Shown piece by piece: positions 44,821 through 56,726 of a stretch of 64,000 bases of DNA. The stretch's first letter is position 1, and every line of letters starts with the position of its first letter. Source of the DNA: Erodium maritimum (taxonomy: Eukaryota > Streptophyta > Magnoliopsida > Geraniales > Geraniaceae); NCBI GenBank assembly GCA_963921825.1, contig OY997594.1:33524956-33588955 (forward strand). The letters are read 5' to 3'. The position numbers were made by a program, and so were the translations under genes. The notes under the pieces were generated by a model. The model searched no databases. It saw nothing but the letters and a program-made list of their open reading frames with translations, and was not told the DNA's origin.

Positions 44821-44892
44821 GTCGTTGTAGTATAGTGGTAAGTATTTCCGCCTGTCACGCGGACGACCCGGGTTCGATCCCTGGAAACGGCG
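44821..44892 (+). tRNA. tRNA-Asp(GUC)
   Basis: A 72-nt cloverleaf with acceptor gtcgttg/aaacggc plus discriminator g, D-arm with tagtggtaa, anticodon loop ctgtcac (GUC), and B box ggttcgatcc (44871-44880). The outer anticodon-stem pair is T-A where the common plant sequence has C-G, a paired change. The seventh acceptor pair is G-A (mismatch) and the T-stem has a G-T pair. A run of four T about 14 nt downstream (44906-44909) can end RNA polymerase III transcription. It is probably functional, with the acceptor mismatch the main doubt. Confidence 0.9.
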
Positions 44893-45235
44893 AGTTAATA
44901 TTTACTTTTAAACCATCAACAAAACGACAGGTAGTTTTGTGGGCCATATTACCCAAATGGCCTTTTTCTAGCAAAGTCTTACGGTGGCAGACCCCGTAAT
45001 TTAGCTGAACTTATTTCTTTTATTTTTGATTTTCTTTTTATCAGTAAAATGCATGAGATTACATTTGTGCCCTTTTAGCACTTTAACAACATTGCCTTGT
45101 CATCTTCAAACTATCCTTGTCAGCTCTTCAAATTATCCTAGTCAGCTTCAACTTCAAATTGAAACAACTTAAGTTAAGTTGTGTCATTTTTCCCTCCTTC
45201 AATTCTATTTTCTTCTTCTTCTTTTTCGACTCCAA

Positions 45236-45258
45236 CCCCCCCCCCCCCCCCCCCCCCC
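45236..45258 (+). repeat. C23 homopolymer
   Basis: About 23 C in the presumed 5' leader of the ULP-like gene. Shadow frames through it are meaningless. Confidence 0.9.
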
Positions 45259-47004
45259 AAAACCCAGAAACCTTCGACCCAACCGATCTCCAGCAAGGAA
45301 TCGTCTCCGTTCTTCTCCAGCAAGGTCGAAGGATCGAGTTCCGATTTCCGGCCATTCTCCACGAGCTACAAGTATTGTCGGAGCTGAGATGGTAAGTAAG
45401 CCCCAACTGTTCTCGGTTTCCATTCCCTGGTTGTGCTTAGATAGGCTGAAATTTGGGTTAAATTGTGTTTAATTGTCGTGTAGCTACGTTGAATTCCTGT
45501 TTGAATGTAGAAATTTAGGGGGGTTTATTCGTTATGCTTAGATACGGTTTAGGGGATATGTAGGTCGTAAAATCAGGGGTTGTTCTGGCTCGCAATCTGG
45601 GAGTTGATATCCTAGAATGGATTGTTAGGTCAGTAAATTTATGGCGGTTATGGTTGGCAATCTGGGAATTAAAGTTCAATTTGAAATGAAGTGTGTTTAT
45701 AGTTTTGCAGTTCAATTTGAAATGAATTGTTTTCTGTTATTGTAATTACTTGTTTGCACCTTACCAGGCAAGTTTATCATCCCTAGAGAGTAGGCAAAAC
45801 TCAAATGGTGAAGAAAATGAAAGTTCTAGGTCAACTTCCTTCGACGGAGAAATTCCAAGTTATGATGAGGGTGAAAGTTCAAGTGCAAGCCTAGATAATG
45901 CACGATTAGTCCAAATTGAGCTGCCGGAGTTTAAACCTATTTTGGCCGAGAATGAACATTTCGATTGCAAGGTATCAGTGAAGAGTCATGTAGGGGGAAC
46001 TTTTAAGTTCATCAAAGGAGAACTTGAGAGGTTAAGTGATGATGAAATCCACCTTCGTACCCTTAAAAAAGCTCCATTTGGTCATTTGATGGACATCCAA
46101 CCGACTGGTGACAATTCTTGTCAAATTCCTTGGTCTCTGTTAGTTCGACAAATTGACTTGGACCGGTCGTCCGAAATGTGGTTCTTGGTCCAAGGAAGAC
46201 CGGTCAGATTTTCTTTAAAGGGGTCTGTTTAATATCGGGGCTGAAGTGTGGAGCTTTTCCCGATGATAAACTTTTTAAAAAACAAATGAAGTCCAAAGTT
46301 TTGTCCTCGAAACACTTCCCGACACTAGATGCTAGTATGTTGACCTTAGAGAAGAAATTGACCCAGTTGGTTGGCGAACAAATGGAGGTTAGGCCTTCTA
46401 CGAAGCCTAATTGGGATATTATTAGGGTTTGCTTGATGTTGATCATCGGGGGAGTATTGATGCCATTGGACAGACGCTTCCATAAGCTGGATCGCAAGTA
46501 TTTGGCTTTAGTGGATAACTTGAAGATGTTCTACGCATACCCTTGGGATACTCTGTCCTTCAGTTATCTACTAAAATAGATAAAAGCAAAGAAGTTGAGA
46601 AATAAAATGTTGGTGGCTCAAAAGAACCCAAGAAATGAGAGTAGTATGACATATGTCGGCTTCTTCCTTCCTCTCACAGTAAGTAACTAATCCTTCACAC
46701 AAATATTTTGTTAATATCGTAGTGTACATGATGTCTCTTATGATTTGTATCTTTTGTCGTAGTTACTTGCATTTGAATGCATACCATCATTAGCAACGAA
46801 GTTCGCAACAATTCGTGAAGACTTCGGCGTAGACTTGCCTAGAATTCTAAAATGGAAGACAACGTGGAGTAGAAATCCGTCCTATAGTGCTGTTAGGGAA
46901 GCACTCTTAAAAAGCTCACCGGAGGTTAGGAATTTAATTTTCATATAATATATGCGTTTTCATATAAATTCCACGTATTAAATTTTATTCGTTTTTGTGC
47001 TCAG

Positions 47005-48165
47005 GAAATCGTAAGTCTGTTGGTCCCCACTGAGGAAGAAAAGAAGCAGCCTTGGATGGAAGAATTCGTGAACCAAGAAGAAGAACATCTGAATCCGTTG
47101 TTGGACAACATGGTGGAAAAGATGGAGCAAGGCTTTGTTGTTTCATTTCCAGAAGATCAGACCGTCCATGTGGCACCGCCAACTCCACCAGCAGCACCAG
47201 AGGAGGTTCAGGTTCCTACGTCACACCCACAGTCCGATGATGGACTTTACAAGGCTGTCATGGAGCAAATTGAGCTGCTAAAGAGCCAGGTCCTGTTAGT
47301 GCAGGCTGATGTGAAAAGTGTGTTGGAAGTGCAGAAGACACAATTTGAGGCGATCATGGGAGCTCTGTCAGCCCGACAACATGAAGACAGTCCATCAAAC
47401 CACTTCGGAGCAGGTTCTGAAGCATCATTTCCTGGGCAGGACAAACAGAAGAACCAAGAAGATGACATGGACATGTTCGATAATGTGACGGGGGATGTTG
47501 GTGAGAAGGAGTTGAACCAAGAAGGTGTGGCCACTGGAGTTGAAGTGAACCAAGGAGAAGAAGTGCCCGAGGAGGAAATGGATGAGAACCAACAAGAAGT
47601 GGGAGTTCCCAATGGTGGAGAGGATGGAGAGGAAGTTGATGTTTTAAAAATTGTAGTAGCCGTTGAAGAGGAAGTGAACAAACAAAAAGAAGAAGAAGAA
47701 GGAGTGGCAGCTGGACAAGAAGGTGTGCCCGCTGTAGTTGAAGTGAACAAACAAGGAAATGTGAGTGAAGAAGGTAATGAAGAAGTGAATGAAGAAGTTA
47801 ATGAAGAAGAGGAAGGCAATGAAGGGGAAGATGTGAATGAAAAGGAACAGTCCGTGGAGAAGGAATTAGTTGAGGTGAACCAAGAGGTCCATGAGCCGGC
47901 TGCTGTTGAAAAGGCCAAGGAAATTCCAGCTAGAGTTACTAGAAGTAAGCGTCTTGCAAAAAAGGTGAAGTCTAACACAAAGAAGCCTGCCACAAGGGTC
48001 ACAAAGAGGAGGGGGGCTGCCACAAAGAATCTTGGCACAAGCAAGCGGAAGAGAGAAGAATCAAGCTCGACGAAAGTCTCGGCTCCTGTTATACACGAGC
48101 GGGACAGCGAAGCAACGAAGGAGAAGAAGAGGATGTTAGTCTTAGTGCCCGTAGTTCAATCCTAA
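47005..48165 (+). other. Acidic linker exon of the ULP-like gene
   Basis: A clean 386-codon stretch opening at the acceptor gtgctcag (47004) and ending in TAA at 48163-48165. An early coiled-coil-like part (YKAVMEQIELLKSQVLLVQA) is followed by long Glu-rich repeats with VEVNQGEE/VEVNKQGN/VEVNQEVH, then a Lys/Arg-rich nuclear-signal-like tail. Its long open frame contrasts with the damaged exons around it. Confidence 0.65.
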
Positions 48166-48225
48166 ATGTCCAAATGTATATATCATCGTTAGCAATAAAA
48201 TTAAAGCGGCTTTATATTACTTATG

Positions 48226-49821
48226 TGTTGGAGTAATATATCGATGTGTGCTCTGATCTATGCCCACCATGCGAATAGAACCATAGATCGAGATAGATCA
48301 CACTCGATGGGTCCCTAGTCAACAAAGCTTCACTAGAAGCGACTAGTATGAAAGATGGCTCTTTATGGCTTACGTTCTGTTAGTCATTGGAATGGGATTC
48401 CGGAGTCTGATCATAGATATCATGTGGGACATGATATTGGACGACCCGCCCTGAATATGTGCCATAGATTAAGTCATGAACATATTCAGTGTTGTAGCTT
48501 GTCATGTATCCTTAGACCAAGGAGTCTTTGTGATCGCTATGTAGTCAACAACTGAGTTTGACCTGAGCCTAACGTTGTCCGTAACAGGGCTTCCATAACG
48601 GCCAGGATTGGCTTGGGGACGGGCTACATGAGTGACACGAAAGACGGCTAAGGGATTTATCCCTCATACTAAGGTATGGGAAAGATATCGGTTCTCGGCC
48701 ACTTGAACGAGAGTGACTGGAAGAATAGCATGGCCATGCACATGATACTGGGTATCATATCTTCAGTCATCTCACATATCAAGGAACGGTGATTGAGAAT
48801 AATAAGGATGACGGCTCTATGCCTTATCTCAATCAGGATATCGGAGATAAAAGGATAATGACAGGGACGACGGAAAGGTTAGAATCGACAGGGTCGATTC
48901 GTTATGTAGTGTCAGGCAATACTAAAGTCTCGTTAGTTGCCACTTAAATAGGATCAAGTAAAATGGGATTTTACGTTGATCTATTGACATGCATAAACCT
49001 AAGGGTCACACCGGAGGATGAAACTCATTGACACATTTATGGAGAATGGCCAAAAGGGAGTTGTCTCGGGACATGACCAAAACTGGGTTTTGGGTCATGT
49101 GCCCGTAAGTGAATAGGACTTCACAGATCGAGACAAGGCTTGGAGTCTTGGGATTGATCGCGTCGGATAATGTTGGACATTTCCGGTATGGAAGGCTTGG
49201 AGGCGATGAGCGAATCACGGGACCTCGTTGGAAATGGCCACGGGCCATGTTCCAAGAGGCCCATGAAAGGCCCATGCAACCAAGGCCCATGGAACTAATT
49301 AATCAAGTCTTGATTAATTAGTACTAAGTAAGCAAGACAAGGATTAAGGTGTTGGTGATTCACCACCTAACCCAATCTTGTCTTGCCATACTTTGTCCTA
49401 TTTACACCTTACTTGACACCATACTTGTCCCATGCCTTTAGTTGGACAAGTATGAGTTTTGTTATGTTCAAGTCATCTTTTTTCAACATAACAAACACAA
49501 GACAAGAATAGGAAACACATTTTCTCTCCCTCTTCCATGGCCATTTCGGGTTTGGCTAGTTTCCACCTCCATGTTTGTGTTCTTGAGTCCTCAAAGAGAA
49601 GAACTACGTGGCTTTGATTCCCATGTGGATACGTAGGCGTCTTGGAGACTCAAGCCAATCATTCGTTAACCGGTGTTCTTGTTTTGGTAAGAACTAGTGC
49701 TGAATTTTTCTCTTGTTAATCCATTCTTTGTTAGTTGTTTCATGGTTTTAATTGTCTCTTGGTTTTCATTGATTTTCCGCTGCGAGTTGGTTCATCTCCA
49801 ACCCTACCTCGAGACCCAACA
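48226..49821 (+). mobile_element. Solo LTR, Ty1/copia type
   Basis: About 1.6 kb starting TGTTGGAG and ending GACCCAACA, with 'ttttccgctgcg' shortly before the end, a common feature of plant copia LTRs. No internal region is present. The flanks are ttatg and gagga, which do not match, so the original duplication is lost or the copy arose by recombination between different insertions. It lies inside the ULP-like gene. Confidence 0.65.
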
Positions 49822-50840
49822 GAGGAGACTTAAAGGGAACTTAGAGAAGTTGAACCCTCTCCTTATGCCTGATCAATCCACAACCCAGGTGTATAAGGAT
49901 GTGATCGCAAAACTGAAGAGGAAGAAGATACCCTTAGAGGAAATCCCAAAAACACCTTACGGAGAGGTCAACTTGTCTTACTACACATCTCTCAGCGGGT
50001 CAAACGAAAATTTGAATGCAAGGGTAAGGTGGAACCTTAATTATTTGCATTATTTTCAATTTAATTTAAATTTAATAAAATTACTTTCATGTATGCAGCA
50101 CATGAATGATTGTCTGTTTGGAATTAGAAAGCGGCAGGGGCGTTGCAAGAAGCACTATGCACAGAATGTTGTGGTGTTGGACGCAGAATTTGCAGATGCC
50201 GTTAAGGAAGGGCACATGGCATGGAGTCAAAGTGAGAACCCCCAAGTAGCAGATCGCTTAATAGAATACGTTAGGGGCGATCTTCCGATCTTTGCTGGTA
50301 AGGAATGGGCAGGTTGTGACATAATATTTTTTTCCTTTGCTGGTGGACGAAGTATCACAGCATTGGGCTATGGTGGAGGCGGACGTAACTCTCTGCAAGC
50401 TCATCATGTATGACTGCTATAGAACAGTTCCGGAAAATTCCATTTCTGAAGTGATGGAACCTTTTGTGGTGATGTTCCCACAAATTCTCATTGCTGCCAA
50501 GAATTTTCACGCGGAATTACTGCATTCGGGCACCAAATGGACGTGTGAAAGGCGGTCTGATTTGCAACAAGCGGAGCTTAAGTATGGAATCTTCTACAAC
50601 TTTGCATGTTATAACATTTTATTGTTCTATAACTGTTACCCTTACTTAGTAGTCAGTAATTTGCATTTATTGTGCATAGGAGACTCAGGTGTTTATGCGC
50701 TGAAGTATTGCGAGCTGGAGCTCCAATCATTTCCGATCCCTATTTATATGCGTCCACAGTATGTCTCTGTTTACCGCTTGAAGATGTGTGTGGACATAGC
50801 AACACAATTCGAGAAGTTCTTGGATTACAAACATGACTGA

Positions 50841-51241
50841 GTTTTAATATGATCATCGAGGATAAAACTTTACTGTTTCAATGACGGATAATTTGAATAT
50901 TTGAGGTGGATTGTAATTTAAATTGTACACTTTGATGTGAATTTTATTATTTTGGTGACCAAGATTGGTTTTAAATGTAAACTGCTTTCATGTATTAGTA
51001 TAATGTTAGTCTTATGTTGAATGGATTGTATTGTTAATTGGTTTTATACTATTTTGTACGTTAGGTTTATTTGGAAACTGAACATATGAGGACAGATTTA
51101 CGGTCGGAGTCTAATTCTGTTCCATTCTGGGAGCATATTTCCAATCTGAACTGCCCGTCTAGAACATATGTTTCTAGAATGGTTTGGAAGTCTAGAAAGT
51201 ATATGACAAGTATGTATGTGAATTCTAGAATATATATTTCT
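50841..51241 (+). other. 3' flank of the ULP-like gene
   Basis: AT-rich. From 51100 it has repeated 'tctagaa' and 'ttccaatctgaactgcc' motifs that recur beyond the gypsy element (62503-62530) and at 63835-63865. This suggests 51100-51241 and 62503-64000 were one stretch before the gypsy insertion. Confidence 0.5.
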
Positions 51242-53243
51242 TGTAATAACCACTTCTGGTCAACGTCAGTCAAACCTGCGAAAAACAGGAAAATTTAAAA
51301 ATTTTAAGACAGACACTTAACTTAACTTAAATTGACCCCGAGGGTCATGCCGGACTTAATTTGACCCCGTTATCGACTAAAATGAGTTACGGGGGACTCA
51401 GGGCAACTTTCTGGTCAATTTGGGAAAGATTGATTCTTCGCTGGAAAAGTCACCCGAGCGACGTTTTGGTCCATTCGAGGACCGTTTGGGACTCGAAAAG
51501 CTTAGCCGTCGTCGTAGCGGTCTTAGTTGGGCCGTTTCCTTGAAGCCCGTCCAGTTTAAAAATTTCTTGCGAACAGTGCCCGTTCGGGGCCCGAAACGTC
51601 TGTTTTTCGCGAATCTGATTGGAAAATATCAAGTACATATTTTCCAAAAGGTGGGGGACCCACCTTGACACTTGTCAATTATATGGTGGTGTAATTTTTG
51701 GAGGGAAAATGGGTGGATGGGAATAGTTGGCCGAGTATGAGGTTTTAAAGGAGGAAAATTAGTTTTGTTGTTAGTTTAATTAATTTAGAAATTAGAAGAG
51801 AGGTTTTAGAGAGAGAAGGAGAAGGAGAAGAAGGGAGGTTGAGCTAGGGTTTGTGATCGAGCCCTTGGATCGAGTCAAAGCAAAGAGCAATCCCGTTCCC
51901 CTCGTTCTCCTCTACGGTAATACCCGAACCGATTCTCGTTTTGATTATTTTCAAGAGCTAGGGTTTGGTTATAAACTAAGGCTTAGGGTTGTGTAGAGTG
52001 TGGGGAGGTGTTGGAGACGTTTTAGAGGTGTTTGGGGGTTTAATTTCACGTTTTCCGGTGACCGGAGGCTCGGGAGGAGCTCCGGCCACCGTGGGTGGTG
52101 GCCGGCCGGCCATGTGGTGGCTGGCCGGAGGTGGCAGCAGCCACCACTTGGTGGCCGAGCCCCTCCCTCAAACCCTAGGGTCTCGGCCAAGCCTCTTGGG
52201 TGGGGCCCACGTGCTCGGTTGCTCGGGTTTTAATGTTCGGGTGGTTTAAAACGTCCCCCGGACCACTTATTCCTAATCGAATCGAAATTTGGAATTAATT
52301 TGGAGAAGTTGTAATTAACGGGTTTTGGGAAACTTTAAACGTTAATTAATTGACTTAGAAGTCGGAATTCAATTCCGTCAAGTGCGTTGGGTTCCTTGAA
52401 ATATTCTAAGACCGTAGAAACGAAAATGGGGACTTTTGGAGCCCCGGAAGGCAATTAACCAAAACCGGGCAGATTCGCCATGTCGGGCGAATCTGGCCCT
52501 TACGGGTCCTTTTTCGGCAATATCGAATAATTGGGAAGTTTGGGAGTGACCGACATTGTCGGGGTTACGTTTGGGCGTTAAGTATGTAAATTTTTGGTTT
52601 ATTCGTACTAGTTTAAAAGTACTTTAAATTTGTGTTCTTTTAGATCGTGCTACGGACCGAGGCAAGGGGAAGCTCGGCGAGTGACTGAGTGTGCTTCGGG
52701 TGTTGTTGGAGCGCTTTTGGGATTGTATACGAGGTAGGGAAAAGTAGCCGGATCTCGGCCCTGATTAGGGAAAGTTAATAGTAGAATTGCATGTGACACC
52801 GGGGTGTCGTGGGTTGAGTAGAATTATTTAAATATTAGAAAAGCATGATACGGGACTGTAGCGTTTAAGAGAAAAGCATGTGACACTTAGTAGTGTCGTA
52901 GGAACAGAGAACTTAGCGAAAATTGAATTACTGGAGGCATATGACCATGCCCGGAGGTTGTTTGTGAAACTAGTGATTTTAGGACCGTTGGAGGCATCGA
53001 GTATGCCGGAGGTTGTCGTGCGTTTTATTTAATTGTTGAGTTTGGGTGGCCTTGAGAGCCCGTATTTAATTGTTGAGTCGGGGTGGCCATGAGAGTCGTG
53101 TATTTAATTTGGTGTCTTGAGTGGCAGCGAGTGCCCGTGGGGTTGTTGAACCCGAGTCTTGACTGTTGAGGTGTCTTGAGTGGCCTTGAGTGCCTGTGTG
53201 ATTGAACTTGCCTGTGATTGTGATTGTGGTTACCTGGGGTGGT

Positions 53244-53531
53244 GAGTTCTAAAGGTCGACAGCCTGATCCGACTTAGTGTCGATGAATTGCGAGTTCTAA
53301 AGGTCGACAGCCTGATCCGACTTAGTGTCGATGAATTGCGAGTTCTAAAGGTCGACAGCCTGATCCGACTTAGTGTCGATGAATTGCGAGTTCTAAAGGT
53401 CGACAGCCTGATCCGACTTAGTGTCGATGAATTGCGAGTTTTAAAGGTCGACAGCCTGATCCGACTTAGTGTCGAGGAATTGCGAGTTTGAAAGGTCGAC
53501 AGCCTGATCCGACTTCGTGTCGAGGAATTGC
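53244..53531 (+). repeat. 6 x 48-bp tandem repeat in the 5' LTR
   Basis: Units start gagttctaaaggtcgacagc at 53244, 53292, 53340, 53388, 53436 and 53484, nearly identical. The unit length is divisible by three, which creates a spurious repetitive 67-codon frame. Confidence 0.97.
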
Positions 53532-53819
53532 GATAGGTCGAACCCTGACCTGATTGAGATTGGTTACTGAGCAGCTGGTGTGCGATCCTTTGTGATCTTG
53601 TTTGGTGTTGTGTCGTTTCGTTCGAGTCCTTGAGGAGGTCATCGATAGTTGTGTAGGGTCTACACTGTTTTTATCGAGTGTCGAGTCTGTTGAGGAAGGT
53701 GACGGGTTGTGGGTCAGTTGAGTACTTGAGTTGGGGACTGTAGTCCCGGCGTTGGGTTTGGTTTTAGTGTTACTGGCTTTTTCTGCTAATTATGCCATAG
53801 TCAGTCTGTTATCCGTGGA

Positions 53820-53837
53820 GGTGAGCGAACGCTCACC
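53820..53837 (+). repeat. Perfect 18-bp palindrome in the 5' LTR
   Basis: ggtgagcgaacgctcacc: 8-base arms around aa, 274 bp before the LTR end. The copy in the 3' LTR is at 62211-62228. Confidence 0.9.
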
Positions 53838-54114
53838 CCTAGCTGCTTTTCCTACAGGTACTGATCACCGGACGGAATAGGTTAGCTCTTGAAGTTCATG
53901 GAGCTTGGAGCGGAGTCTGGTCTTTACTTTTGTTGAGTCTAGTGACGGATGTTGTACCTTGTCCACTTGTTGGGACGTTTTTGTATTGTAAATACTATTA
54001 TTTTGAGAAGTAAAGGGAAATGTCAAAGCTTTTATTGAAAACAGGTTTCAAGTGTTCATGTTTTTAAAAGTTCGCGTCCCGAGTTCGGTTCGCTGAAATT
54101 GGGGCGTGACAGCT

Positions 54115-54126
54115 TGGTATCAGAGC
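54115..54126 (+). other. Primer-binding site (initiator tRNA-Met)
   Basis: tggtatcagagc begins three bases after the 5' LTR, a standard plant retrotransposon primer site. Confidence 0.95.
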
Positions 54127-54783
54127 TCGAGGTTTCAAACCTCGGACTGTCCGTCACTTAGGGGGGAGAGTCGAGTCGGTGTAGACCCGTCATGTCTTGA
54201 GTCTTGTTTGTGTTTGTGCGTATGTTACAGTATTTTGTTGCTGGCATACTGATTGTGTGTGATTGCGTGAACTGTTTTTAACTGTCGCGGGTCGACTTAG
54301 GAGCGCTCCTGTAGTCGAACGTGACGGTGTTGATGTCAAGTCGGTGCAACGTGGTTCGGGGACGCCTGAACCGGGTTGTAACTACGTGATGTCAAGGAAC
54401 GAAGTTTTAAAATGAAAGGGTGAAGGTTTTAAAATTGTTGGCCCTGTTGGCATGTCTTGAACTTGATTGGCCCTATGGGCGTATGTTTGATTTTGGTTGG
54501 CCCGGTGGGCAAGGTTCGATTTTGATTGGCCGGTGAACGGGGGTCGTCGTGTTGTGTGGGTTGGTTTGCCGTCGTTTGTTTGGTGCACGTCGGTGCGGTC
54601 TCGTTGAGGTCTCGTTTACTAATGCTAGTATATAAAGTACGTTTAGCTTGAGCGGTGTAGCGCTTTAGTGATAAGCACGTTAGTGCAAGCTTAAGCGGGT
54701 GGACGTTAGTGCTTTTGTACTATCGTTTCTATTTAAGTTCGCAAACTGAACGTTTGCGTGTATCCGTGCAGAGGATACTGTTT

Positions 54784-56726
54784 ATGGCTCGCGGTAAGCG
54801 GGGACGACAATCAGGAACACGGGGCCAGGCACCCACGCGAGGCCGGCGGGGACGGTCAGCAGGGGCACCAGGGAGGGTGCCGACCGTCGAGCCCGCCGAC
54901 TATGCGGAGGCACAGGGTACTCCTGTCGGAGAAGACAGGAGGAGTGATGCGGGGCCGTCTGCCGGCACCCCCAGTATTCCGCCAGTCGCGGACCCTCCAG
55001 TGATGACTGCCCTGGATGAGCTTACCAGGACCGTTCAGAGTTTGGTGGCGATCATCGCCAGCCGAGAGTCGGCTTCGCCAGCACCAGAGGCAGCCGCAGT
55101 CCCGGTGAGGGCCGCTCAGACAGAGGATCTTACCTCCCGAGCGCTACTAGATTTCCTGAAGCTCGGGATACCTGTTTTTGTCGGGGAGCCGAATCCCGAC
55201 CTGGCCGAGCGATGGATAGAGCAGGTCACACGAGACTTGGACACATCGGGTGTCGAGGATGGCCGTCGGAGAGTGTCCTTCGCGGCCCATCAACTGAGAG
55301 AGAGCGCCTACCACTGGTGGGGGCGGGTGAAGGACACGGTCGGATACGACTACAGCGTATTCCAGGAGGTATTCATGTCACAGTACTTCCCCGAGTCGGC
55401 TCGGCTGGAGCGACATCGGCAGTTCTTAGACCTGGAGCAAGGGGGGATGACGGTAGGGGAGTACGAGGCCAGGTTCACAGCCTTGGCCAGATTCGCGCCT
55501 GAGATGGTGACAAGCGAGACGAACCGTTGCCTGCGGTTCCAGGACGGACTGAGGCTGGGCATCCGGAACCAGGTTCTCGCCTTGAGGATACAGAAGTATA
55601 CCGACCTCGTGGACACCGCAGCTACAGTAGAGCAGGGCGTCAGGGATGCAGCCAGGGGCCGTGAGGTCCGACCTCGGCCGATCAGTTGGGCAGGGCCGTC
55701 AGACTCACGAGACTCGCGAGGCAGAGGACCGCAGGATCCTTCCGACCACCGCCTCATCAGAGTGGATCGAGACAGCAGGGGTCAGTGGCATCAGTGGGGC
55801 CAGTCGCCTCAGAGAGGAGGTCGTCATGCTATCACTGCGGGCAGCCAGACCACTTACAGCGAGACTGTCCGACGAGGGGAGGAACCGCGGCAGTACCAGC
55901 TACTAGCCGGACAGGCCAGGGCTCGGGGTCGAGGGCTGACGAGATCAGCTGTTACCGATGCGGTCGGGCCGGTCACACTATGGCATGGTGCCGAGAGCAG
56001 TTGGGGGAGACATCAGTGCAGCGACCGCAGCAGTCGCGGACAGTACAGTCGCCCAGAGGTCGCCCTCGACAGGGTCAGCAGCCGAGATCATCACGGCCGT
56101 CTACGAGCGCACCGATTCCGAGACAGCAGCAGAGTCACGGGTATTCAGCGGCTGGTGCGCCGAGTCAGAGGCAGCAGGCCTCGCAGGGGAGAGTTTATGC
56201 AGTCACCGACTCCAGAGCCCCAGGGCCTAGCACGTACCGGGAGACCATCCAGGGTACGTGTTTATTGTATCATCTATGGGCTTTATTCTTGTTTGATACC
56301 GGGGCATCGCACTCTTTTATTTCGTCGGGTTGTGCTGAGAGGTTGGGGTTGAGCTTAGAGTCGTTGAGTCCACCCCTATGCCTAGACACCCCAGTTGGGG
56401 GTGGTGCATCGTTGACTAGAGTATGTCGTGCCTGCGAGATTAGAGTCGCAGACTGTCCTTGCCCTGGTGATCTTCTCGTGTTGGGGATGACTACCTTTGA
56501 TGTGATCTTGGGTATGGATTGGCTGTCGAGGTACCGAGCCAACATCGATTGCTACAGACGACGAGTGACAGTGACAGTGGGTGGCACGAAGGTGACGTGT
56601 GTGCTGGGGAGTAAGAATGGGGTCCTCCTGTCGGCGTTGTCCGCAAGGAGGAAGTACCGGCTGTGCAGAGCCGAGAGTTACCGAGAGTGGTATGCGAGTT
56701 CCCTGAGGTCTTTCCTGAGGAGTTGA
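54784..56726 (+). pseudogene. Gypsy gag and protease, one frameshift
   Basis: Capsid/nucleocapsid and aspartic protease part of the element. The ATG at 54784 (MARGKRGRQSG) opens an Arg/Gly-rich start. The retrotransposon gag domain has FVGEPNPDLAERWIEQV, HWWGRVKD, FMSQYFP and YEARFTALARFAPEM. Between about 55730 and 55760 the frame shifts by one. The new frame holds two zinc knuckles, CYHCGQPDHLQRDC and CYRCGRAGHTMAWC, and the protease FLFDTGASHSFIS with ILGMDWLSRYRANIDC. It ends in a foreign tail at 56726. The domains themselves look intact. Confidence 0.93.

Larger units (their letters stand above)
45389..50840 (+). pseudogene. DUF1985-ULP1 protease gene (Kaonashi/Mutator type), broken
   Basis: Plant DUF1985 plus C48 (ULP1/SENP-like) protease gene, a class carried by Kaonashi Mutator-like elements. 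Probable exons: ATG at 45389-45391; 45768-46678; 46763-46924; 47005-48165; about 49822-50023; 50099 to about 50580; about 50681-50840. DUF1985 shows EMWFLVQGRPVRFSLK, then a one-base shift near 46222 and CLISGLKCGAFPD. A TAG lies after YLLK (46577). An acidic Glu/Val/Asn-rich linker (residues like EEVNEEVNEEEEGNEGED) ends in basic TRSKRLAKKVK. The protease part has CDIIFF, a 7-T run at 50326-50332 that shifts frame, HWAMVEAD (His), MYDCYRT (Asp) and GDSGVYALKYCE, where the usual GDCG Cys is Ser. A copia solo LTR separates the linker from the protease. Confidence 0.8.
51242..54111 (+). repeat. Gypsy 5' LTR, 2,870 bp
   Basis: Starts TGTAATAACC and ends GGGGCGTGACA. It contains a 6 x 48-bp minisatellite (53244-53531) and the palindrome at 53820-53837. 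A polypyrimidine-cctacag sequence just after the palindrome looks like a splice acceptor. Confidence 0.97.

Noticed and set aside
47247-48044. 265-codon Ser/Thr-rich minus-strand ORF
   Set aside because: Shadow of the acidic, Glu-rich linker exon on the plus strand.
53288-53491. 67-codon ORF with repeated VLKVDSLIRLSVDEL (also 61679-61882)
   Set aside because: It is only the 48-bp LTR minisatellite read in a frame that happens to lack stops. It lies within LTR DNA without gene context.
53244-53531. CRISPR-like regular repeats
   Set aside because: The units are directly adjacent tandem copies with no spacers, inside a plant LTR.
54709-54783. Upstream extension of the gypsy gag frame
   Set aside because: The initiation at 54784 (MARGKRGRQ) fits Tekay gag starts. 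The upstream codons are leader sequence.
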